Shown here piece after piece: positions 55,955 through 64,000 of a DNA stretch of 64,000 nt. Source of the stretch: Escarpia spicata (Eukaryota > Annelida > Polychaeta > Sabellida > Siboglinidae). The position numbers were made by a program, and so were the translations under genes. The stretch lies in NCBI GenBank assembly GCA_963995525.1, contig OZ023214.1:19861626-19925625 (forward strand), written 5' to 3'. The notes under the pieces are model-generated. The model saw only the letters and a program-made list of their open reading frames with translations, had not been told where the DNA came from and did no database searches. Within the stretch, counting starts at the first letter, position 1. Each line of letters begins with the position of its first letter.

Positions 55955-56369
55955 AAATCTCTTACGTAGCTTTCGGCGTCCTCACGACGCCCTTGTCAGC
56001 ATTGGTCTGCTGACTCTCGGTCATCATGTGACTTCGTTGGTGGTTGTCACATGACAGCAGTTCCAAGAAGATCGCTGGAAGGTTGTGCCCGGTGTCTCTG
56101 TTGATGGCTGGTCTTCTCTCATGGCCAAAGATGCAACAGTGGTCGCAGAGAAAACATCTTCTGGCAACCAATAGAGTTCAGAGAGAGGTGACCATCAACA
56201 GAGACAACCTTCCCGTGATCTTCTTGGACCTGCTGCCAAGTGACGACCACCAACGAAGTCACATGACGACCGAGTGTTAGCAGTCCAACGCTGACGATGG
56301 CGTCGTGAGGACACCGAAAGCTCTGTCAGAGACTTCAAGGATTCGGAAAGGTAACTTCGTATTTCCAAC
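55955..56369. mobile_element. foldback element, copy 3
   Basis: Same inverted-repeat arms as 9784-10249, with the left end truncated, followed by the shared 3' tail to about 56476. It marks the left edge of segmental copy beta. Confidence 0.8.
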
Positions 56370-58514
56370 TTTACCTTTACTTGTTTAATGTGCACGTACA
56401 ATATGTGGCACCGCTGGACAAATATATTTTGCAAAACCTGTTAGCGACAAAACAGAAAGTTATAACAACATAATGCTGTGCATTGTCTGTGCTCTTGTCT
56501 GTGCTCCTGTTTGTGCTCCTAGTTATCATCCTTATTTAACGCTAATTGCGTGTTTCAATCTTGTGATGCCATGTCGATTGGCACTTGCAATTCTTCTAAG
56601 TAACCCAACAACACTATAACACAAGATTGTCTACATTAAACATATTGAAGAAGTTACAATTTCAAGCCCCGGGCGACAAAACACCTTGATACAATTCCCA
56701 TGTCTTGAAGACAAGATCATACATGCTAACAGCAATGCTTCAACAGTCGTCTGATTTTAAAATTATTGTAATTCTATTAAATATTGTAATGGCTGCCAAA
56801 CGCTAGAAGTCCAATTAGCCATTGTAGCAAAACACAAACTAAACCATCCCAGAAATTACGCTCCGAATCTCAAGAAACTTCACCAGACTCTATTCAACTC
56901 GTTCGGTTTAAAATAAACATGGTTGCATAATAAACACCGAATCGTCAGCTCTTGAAAATCCTCAAATTACCTCAATCACACCTAAATTTAATATAATCAG
57001 AATCATCGAATCATGACGGTAATAATGATAGTAATAACATATCGTACCGTTCGCAACTTAATACGTTATTTTAGTAAAACAAATATTCTATTCAGACACG
57101 AGGTGTGCAATATTTTCTCGCACTTCCCCGGCGCGAATAAACAACCTCACAAATCCACGCTACTAACGCCTTCAAATGTGAATGATAGTGACTTACAATA
57201 ACACCACCTTATCAGTTATGTTACACCCTTTTTATTATTACCAAATTTGACGGTCCTAGTCGTAGAATTAATATAATAACTAATCAAATAAATAGGATTT
57301 GTTAACCAGCCAACTAACTAATTTATTTTTACTTTGGTCGCAAGATGACCCTACTGTAACATTTTAATCATCGCCATACAATGGGGTTCCTGCATTTGTA
57401 TTGACACTGGTTGTCGTCTTTATTTCTGATGTGTAGGAAACAACCTCCATTTAAAAATACACAAGCAGTTCACTATGGACGATAACTATGATGGAAGAAT
57501 ATCCTATGTTGGTTGGTTATTATAATAGACTGTTGGTTATTATAATAGACAATTGTTTCGTCGACACAGTTCACCAATCTACCGACTGAGGCACCACTAT
57601 ATGATTTCATGGTATAAGCTCCACCCACTTTCAAATGCTGCTAAAATGGCATACGTGAAGTAGGCGTGACGTCACAATCAACGTATATCAACCAACCAAC
57701 GCAACGAATTTTGACCCGATGGTTGGCGTACGTTATTGTGAAATCACGGCGACGTAGATATATATCGGCTTTGTTGCGATCAAAGCACATCAGTTTCGTT
57801 GCAATGTAAAAGTTGGTGGAGCTTATCACATGAAATGAAGAAATGGTGAAGTGCGCATGTCTGAACCTATGCAAATGAGGAAAACAGCGCCGCAATCGGA
57901 AGTTTATTGTACTGAGTACCCGCCGACAACATCTTTCGGAACCATACAGAACACAAAAAACGGCACGATTATAGGTCCGTTTATAGGTGTTCTACGATCG
58001 GTTACCGGGAAATATAATGACGCTAGAATAACAAAAAGGCATCCTTTCAAATGATACCAAAATCCTCGGGACAGAACGAACCATGCGGATGCTAGTGACC
58101 GTAGAATTTCATTTTTGGACGTGTTCCGAATTGTTCATGTTTCGCTCGCTTATCTATTTTTGATTAAACGTAATTACAGCAAGCCTTGCCGGAGAGTGAA
58201 GAAACAATATTTATACGTCAGACTACGCGACGAGTTACCAAAGAAATGTAATAGGATTAATGTGTTGAGGTGTAGAGCAGTGTGGGGCAAAGCGCACCCC
58301 AGGGCAAAGCGAAGTTGATTATCAGGTCGTATCATGTATCATGTACGAAACATTATGGGAGAATCTCCGATGTTGATTATATGTTACAATTATAGAGGAC
58401 TGCACCAGGAGAGACATGAGAAGATCAGGGGACGATGAAAGATGGAGGGTGGCTATGGAGAGATAACTTTGGAAAGAAAGAATATAGAGAGTGGTTCAGC
58501 AATATTGTACACTG

Positions 58515-58626
58515 CCTCACCACTGTACAACAGGGAACACGGCCTCACCACTGTACAACAGGGAACACGGCCTCACCACTGTACAACAGGGAACATGGCC
58601 TCACCACTGTACAACAGGGAACATGG
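58515..58626. repeat. 28-bp minisatellite, four copies
   Basis: Unit CCTCACCACTGTACAACAGG plus GAACACGG (last two units have ATGG). Found only in copy beta, inside about 350 bases absent from alpha. Confidence 0.95.
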
Positions 58627-59167
58627 AGGAGAACAACAATTATAGTGGAGTTTAACACATTTGTCAATGATATGAATGACCATATACATAGTCGATTTGA
58701 CATCTGGACTTGGAAGGAGATGCATTTACAGTGCTCCACAGTTAGTGTTTTAATATATAATTTGTAAGACATAATGCCTGCAGAATGTAGAATACGTATT
58801 TAGCCAATCCTACCTGACGCCGTGGCGTACGACAATGATGTCAAAAGTAGGGTGTGTATGCAGCGTCCTCGACACCTATTACATAATTCCGCCGCCACTT
58901 AATGAATTACCTGTTTAAGCTTTCTTATCCACTTCAACATTGCGAATCGTATGTTAATACTTTTTAAACTGCTTATCGTTTTCAAGACTGAACAACCTTT
59001 TTATCTTGATGCGCCTCGGTACTTGGTTTCCGACAATTTAAACACAAAATAATGATCTTACAACAATAGTTAAAACAACAAAAGCAACAACAGTATTATT
59101 ATGATTAATTTTATTACAGTTCCTCCGACATAAGAATCAACCAGACAAGGAATTAATTCGAAGATTT

Positions 59168-59300
59168 CTCCCTCCCTCCCTCCCTCCCTCCCTCCCTCCC
59201 TCCCTCCCTCCCTCCCTCCCTCCCTCCCTCCCTCCCTCCCTCCCTCCCTCACTCACTCCCTCCCTCCCTCCCTCCCTTCCTCCCCCCTCCCTCCCTATCT
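59168..59300. repeat. (CCCT)n array, beta copy
   Basis: Almost pure CCCT over about 80 bases, then CTCACTCA and more CCCT. Counterpart of the longer arrays at 24451 and 25220. Confidence 0.97.
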
Positions 59301-59890
59301 CCTTATATTCTTGTTATGATACAGCTAACACATGACCAAACCATTTTTCTAAACACAACCTTAATACCAAAACATTTATGAAATAACTGTATACACACCC
59401 ATTCTACACATATGTACGTCACTACATGGTCTGTATGCCTACGTATTCAGGTGGTGTATATAATAAATGCTACACTGCATAGATACTCGGCCCCAAGCTC
59501 CAATCGTAACAAACGTTGTCACTGTCACAACTGTATCGACCCATCCCATACTCGCCGGGCATCATTGTAGATTGCATTCGAATAACGCTACATGGAAACA
59601 AATCAACACAACCTTAATACCAAAACACTTGGGAAAGATTTATAGACATTCATCCAGTGACCCATCCCAAACCTTCGATTGCATTCGAAAACGAGACTAC
59701 TTGGAATACAAATCAACAAGAATGTCAAACGATAAGGGCAAATCAGACTGTTGGAGTGGGTCGCTGTACAGACTATAATTAATTATGGAAATATCATACG
59801 ATGATATACGTTGAATTGTGTGTGAACTATGACTGACCAACAAGAATGTCACAGGAAAGGCTACAACAGGAAGAGAGGCAGTGACACGGT

Positions 59891-60216
59891 CTACGCGGCA
59901 CCCTTCTGTTTGCGTGCGTATCTGGCAGCCAACGGTTCTGCAAGGTTGATGATCGCAGCGACCATCGCTGCCGTGCCAATAGCTAAGAACGACTGCTTCC
60001 AGTCTCCCGTGATGTCTCGCAAGATTCCTGAAAATAAATCAGTTACCACAATATGAAAGGATCACATGTTTTAACGAACAGAACAATATAAGGTTTTTTT
60101 TCATTCTGTCAAGGAAAATATAAAATGTTGTAGCAAGTGTCATGAAATTAACAACCGCCGAATGTGAGTTATTCTACCACAGTGTTAACTGTGCATAATA
60201 CTTTATCGCTGCTTAA

Positions 60217-60264
<48 letters not shown>

Positions 60265-60598
60265 GTTAACGTGCCATTGTTTACCGGATATTTAGTATTC
60301 CTATATTTCATAGGTCTTTAACTTACCTGTGAGAACAGTAAAACCCAAACTTGACATCGCTTCGGTGCTGTAAACGTAGCAAACATTATTCTTAATAAAA
60401 CGCTGTTCAAGTCTTTGTTGCAAATACAACTGGATTGTGTAAAGCAGTTCTTCATATAAATATTGCTTTGGGAACTTCAGCGATAGAGTAATATAATGAA
60501 CAACAAAGTTTGTTCTAGATTTTGATATGGACTATGTCCAAGTGCAACATGTGAAGTTGTCTTTGTGTAGCTAAAACATTAAAGTATAAAAAAACATT

Positions 60599-60629
<31 letters not shown>

Positions 60630-60672
60630 CCGCACACATATACATACACACCCACTCTCTCTCTGTCTTTTT

Positions 60673-60764
<92 letters not shown>

Positions 60765-60796
60765 ACCCTCTCTATCACTCTCTCTCTCTCTTCGCT

Positions 60797-60892
<96 letters not shown>

Positions 60893-62744
60893 GTCACCCA
60901 CACCACACACCACACACAAACACACACACACACCACACACAAACACACACACACACGCATGCACATACGGACACATACACCCCCCCCACACACACACACA
61001 TCTCCCCCTTTGAGTTTCGCCAAAATACTAACCTTGACGTTCTCCCAAAACCTTCAATTGCACCCCACCTTGAGGCTCGCCAAAACGGGGGAACATTCAA
61101 ACGATTTAGGGGGCTCGTCACGCTAGCACGGACACATTCCAATTCCCTGGATCCGCCTATGAACGCATTTATCTTAGCATCACAAGTAGACACGGAAGAC
61201 CAACCTGTACATTACGCCGCATGTGATTGGCATGTTGACAAGTCCTAGCTCTTCGGCAAGAAGAACTGGCGCCAGCACAGTGGCTGCGCCAACACAGATG
61301 CTACACAACGAGGCGAGGCCAGCCAGACCCACGTAGTGTGTGGCGAGCGGCAGGAGACAGAGAACGACGCCATTGACGAGCGTCGCAGCCTGGTAGATGT
61401 GCTTCTTCTTCACAAAGTTGAAGTCCGCAAACCAGCCGATTAAGATGGACGAAACCCCACTGCAAATCCCCATCACGGATAGCAGGAAGGCCGCTTTATA
61501 TTTCGAAATACCCATATCGGTAGCATGCGGGTGAATTATAATAGTGCGGGTTTCGAGGGTGCTCTCTGAAATAGGCAGTGTCAATGCGTAGATATACAGG
61601 AGCGGATTCTTCAATACGTTCCATTGAAGAGGGGCTTTCTGTGATTGAGCACCATCGGTTGTGGTCGTTATTTCGTTTGAGGGGTTCGGTTTACGTACTG
61701 AAAGAGAGTCATATTCTGCATTCTCTAATGTTGTCGTATCTACAACTGTCATTTCTATTGTATCAGCGGTTGGTACACTAGTTTTCCCTGCTACAGTGTT
61801 TTTGGAATCCGGTGTGGTTGTAGTATTGTCTCTTCCGCCGCCACTAACCGACTCGTCTCTGGAGACACGTACAGTATCACTAATATCCGATGCTAACTCT
61901 ACCGGGCATGTTTCTTGTGATTTGTGCATGTGCGGTAGTTTTTGACGAGTTATCTTTTGCCTCAACAGGTATCTGCTTAAAAAGAATTCTGGTTGCCGAT
62001 AGAGCACTGCAGCAACGCTCACATGAAACATTATTCCTCCTATGATCATGAACGTGCCTTGTAATCCGTAGAAGTCCAGGCAATATTGGATGAGAGGCGG
62101 AAAACAGAAAGATCCGATAGAAGCACAAGTGGCAGCTATTCCGTTAGCAAGACCTCTTCGCTTTTCGAAATATGTAGCAATAACAATGACGCTTGGTCCG
62201 TAGCTACTGCCCACCCCAACTCCTGCAAAACATACACAGATAGAAACATATTTTACAGGAAACATGCGCGTATTCAAAAACACACTGGCGACTCACGTGG
62301 AACAAACATGCCGCTACGGGCTATACATTGTAAAAGGTACTGCTTTGATGGGGTAATTTCGATTTTGTACTTGAAAGTGAATGTATGGACCCAAGCATGG
62401 CAGCCTTGGTGTGTATGTGTGCGTGCGTGCGTACGTGCGTGCGTGCGTGCTGCATCGTAATACTAATGGTTGAATCAAAAGTTAAATTTCAGATTACAGG
62501 AAGAAAAATATATTCATAGGCGTTCGTGCAAATAGGTTGCTGACGACCCTTTACAATAGAACCACCCATATGGACAACGAATACGTAACCAACAACCTAC
62601 CTACTAGAACTCCATAAGTGAAGTACATCATCCAAATTTCCTGGACAAAGGCGGTCAATAGATAGCCAATGTTGATGAACAGACCTCCGATGATGACAAC
62701 TGTTCTTGGTCCAATTTTACTGCTCAGGATGTTGGCCGGAGTCA
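59891..62744 (-). CDS. SLC16 / monocarboxylate transporter-like protein (beta copy), exons 3-6
   Basis: Exons 62601-62744, 61205-62222, 60327-60367 and 59891-60027 repeat the alpha structure with the same borders and phases, 1340 coding nt without stops. TM5 motif YFEKRRGLANGIA is kept. The central loop lacks 126 nt (42 codons) relative to alpha. Exon 6 is identical to alpha. Exons 1 and 2 must lie beyond 64000, since a Gypsy element starts at 63201 in intron 2. The intact frame suggests a working gene if the distal exons exist. The strand and 12-TM carrier role are as for alpha. Confidence 0.83.
60655..60888. repeat. (CT)n expansion in SLC16 beta intron
   Basis: About 230 bases of CT with few interruptions, followed by CA-rich sequence to 61000. 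The alpha intron has only a short CT tract at the matching place. Confidence 0.97.
61205..62222 (-). CDS. SLC16 beta exon 4
   Basis: 1018 nt, exactly 126 fewer than alpha. Acceptor TTTTGCAG, donor GTTGGT (as in alpha). It reads SYGPSVIVIATYFEKRRG through LPLATHYVG and ITCGVMY. Confidence 0.87.
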
Positions 62745-63200
62745 CTGGACAACGAGGAAAGTGTTATAACAACACACCAAACATATTGAAGTCTCCATTA
62801 TCTAGGTTGTAGTATGAAACAGATTGTGGATATCTGGTTTTTTATATTCATAGGCGTCAGAACCGGGGGGGATATTTTTGCATAGGGGATCGAGGGAGAT
62901 AGGATTGGTTCCCAATACTTAGAGCCTGGTGGTGTTTTGGCGATCCTCAAGGATGGTGTAAATAGAGGTTTTGGTGAGACTGAAGGTGGTGAGTTTTGGC
63001 GAGCCTCGTGGGGTGTAAACCGAGGTTTGCGAGAGCCTGAAGGTTATTTTGACGAGCCTCAAGGAGGGTGCATTTGGAGGTTTTTGGAGAGCCTCTACCC
63101 CCCAATATCCTCCACGATCCGATGCCATTGATGTGTATGCGTGTATGAGACTGAACTTTTTTAGCCGTTTTTAAAATGTCACCCGGGTTGCTCCTAAGGG

Positions 63201-64000
63201 TGTTGTGATATTACATTTATTACATATTAGACTATAGATAGAAATATCCAGTTATAGTCGTGATTATTAGTCCTTGTTACATTCGCCCGCCCTTGCGGCA
63301 ACATGTTCTTCCAGTTCAATAATAAATTCATTTTAACTTTATTCAACTGTATACAAACAAATATTACAACATGGTGGCAGCGGAAACAACCGTGCGAACA
63401 TGAAGACATAAGTGGTGAGAAGCCAAGAAAGATTGTAAATCAAATAATGTCGCAGAAGATCGACGAAAAAGCATGCAAGGATGGATCGACGTCGCTGCAT
63501 TAGTGCAACGCTAATCGCCAGGTGGCGCACCCGAAGCCGACAACTGCAAAAGAATAAAACTGATGTCGCTGCGTTAGTACAATGTTGGTCGGCAGGTGGC
63601 GCACCTAAACTGCAAATAAACGGAACTGAACAGTCTTTAATAACCTATTGTTCTATACAATGGCGTCTAATTATCCACTAATGAATTGGACGGGTGAAGA
63701 TTTAGGAGACGCTATATCAATGCTTAAACAAAAGATGACATTGTACCTAGAAGACAAAAACACCGTTGGAGACGGAGCGCAGTCTAGAAAGATCTGTCGA
63801 GGTATCGGAGACGAAGGATTGCGACGTCTGAATGTCGGTGAACTCAACGACGAAGAAAAACGACAATCAGAAAAACTGTGGCAGTTTTTCGAAAGCCAGC
63901 TGAAAGTGAGCGTAAACTTCAGAATAAATCTGATGAGGTATGCACAGCAATCTAGTGAGACACTTGATCAGTTCGTTATCAGGGCAAGGACCTTGGGTCA
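63201..64000 (+). mobile_element. Ty3/Gypsy element, 5' end only (runs off the window)
   Basis: LTR 63201-63371 begins TGTTGTGATAT and ends ATATTACAACA (inverted ends). The primer site TGGTGGCAGCGG follows at once. The gag frame starts at 63660. The alpha copy lacks the element, so it inserted after the duplication. It is a third Gypsy lineage, different from those at 11487 and 31396. Confidence 0.85.
63660..64000 (+). CDS. retrotransposon Gag-like protein, partial
   Basis: ATG at 63660, open to the window end, 113 codons. KLWQFFESQLKVSVNFRINL then RYAQQSSETLDQFVIRAR match the retrotransposon Gag pattern (W-x-x-F, then Q-x-x-x-E-S/T-x-x-x-F). No stop, so this copy may be intact. Confidence 0.8.
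   Translation, partial: MASNYPLMNWTGEDLGDAISMLKQKMTLYLEDKNTVGDGAQSRKICRGIGDEGLRRLNVGELNDEEKRQSEKLWQFFESQLKVSVNFRINLMRYAQQSSETLDQFVIRARTLG

Larger units (their letters stand above)
56547..63200. repeat. large segmental duplication, copy beta
   Basis: Direct counterpart of 20437-29037. It lacks the CR1 LINE (empty site near 57115) and the TTACCC insert. It has its own extra pieces at about 57149-57420 and 58461-58811, a longer CT tract, and it ends at the Gypsy element at 63201. From 56547 to 58514 there is no gene. Confidence 0.9.

Noticed and set aside
58115..58318. Basic open frame ending KAHPRAKRS, also at 23745-23890 and 24870-24965
   Set aside because: Repeated in three places with stops and changes between copies. 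It looks like part of a duplicated repeat, and no domain is recognised.
58515..58626. CRISPR-like regular repeat
   Set aside because: Four head-to-tail 28-bp units without spacers, in a metazoan context; this is a minisatellite.
60515..60997. Arg/Glu-repeat protein (minus)
   Set aside because: Translation of the CT microsatellite inside an SLC16 intron.

Overview
The window is nuclear DNA of an invertebrate metazoan. It has small exons with GT/AG introns, extracellular CUB, trypsin and Ly6/uPAR modules, a calpain, an SLC16-type transporter, many microsatellites, and dense CR1/L2-like LINEs, Ty3/Gypsy LTR elements, foldback elements and tRNA-headed SINEs. There are no operons and no prokaryotic signals. 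I cannot name the phylum from sequence alone; a marine deuterostome or lophotrochozoan is only an impression.

Layout. (1) 0.8-5.5 kb, minus strand: exons of a CUB-CUB-trypsin serine protease carrying a nonsense codon, a frameshift and a missing half-CUB exon, so probably a pseudogene. (2) 5.5-9 kb: no recognisable gene. (3) 9.2-17 kb, plus strand: calpain catalytic-domain exons. One coding exon is split by a 4.4 kb Ty3/Gypsy element with 143-bp LTRs and a 5-bp target duplication. A second, stop-bearing copy of the Cys exon follows at 17.4 kb inside a duplicated block. (4) 18.5-25.5 kb: SINE, foldback element, degenerate TTACCC array, a CR1-like LINE (minus) and CCCT arrays.

(5) 26-37 kb, minus strand: an intact SLC16 (monocarboxylate-transporter family) gene of six phase-compatible exons, 1683 coding nt or 560 codons plus stop. 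Its first intron contains a three-level nest: a Gypsy element inside a TIR DNA transposon inside an L2/CR1-like LINE. (6) 37.8-44.3 kb: a longer CR1-like LINE with an esterase-type ORF1 (minus), then another decayed LINE (plus) and a second copy of SLC16 exon 1 at 44.4 kb. (7) 44.5-49.8 kb: palindromes, tandem repeats, a periodic GACAGGATAACTGTT motif, LINE tail, TTAA-flanked MITE and SINE. (8) 50.2-52.8 kb, plus strand: exons of a CUB plus Ly6/uPAR protein with a GPI-type C-terminus. (9) 53-55.2 kb: GT repeats, a strong hairpin and an orphan GDSGGP trypsin exon. (10) 55.9-63.2 kb: a direct segmental copy of about 19-29 kb, carrying exons 3-6 of a second SLC16 gene. It is ended by a new Gypsy insertion (63.2 kb to window end).

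The likely functional genes are the two SLC16 paralogs. The calpain and CUB-trypsin loci look broken, and the CUB-Ly6 locus is uncertain. The segmental duplication works as an internal dating tool, because several insertions (CR1 LINE, Gypsy, TTACCC array, 28-bp minisatellite) are present in one copy and absent from the other.
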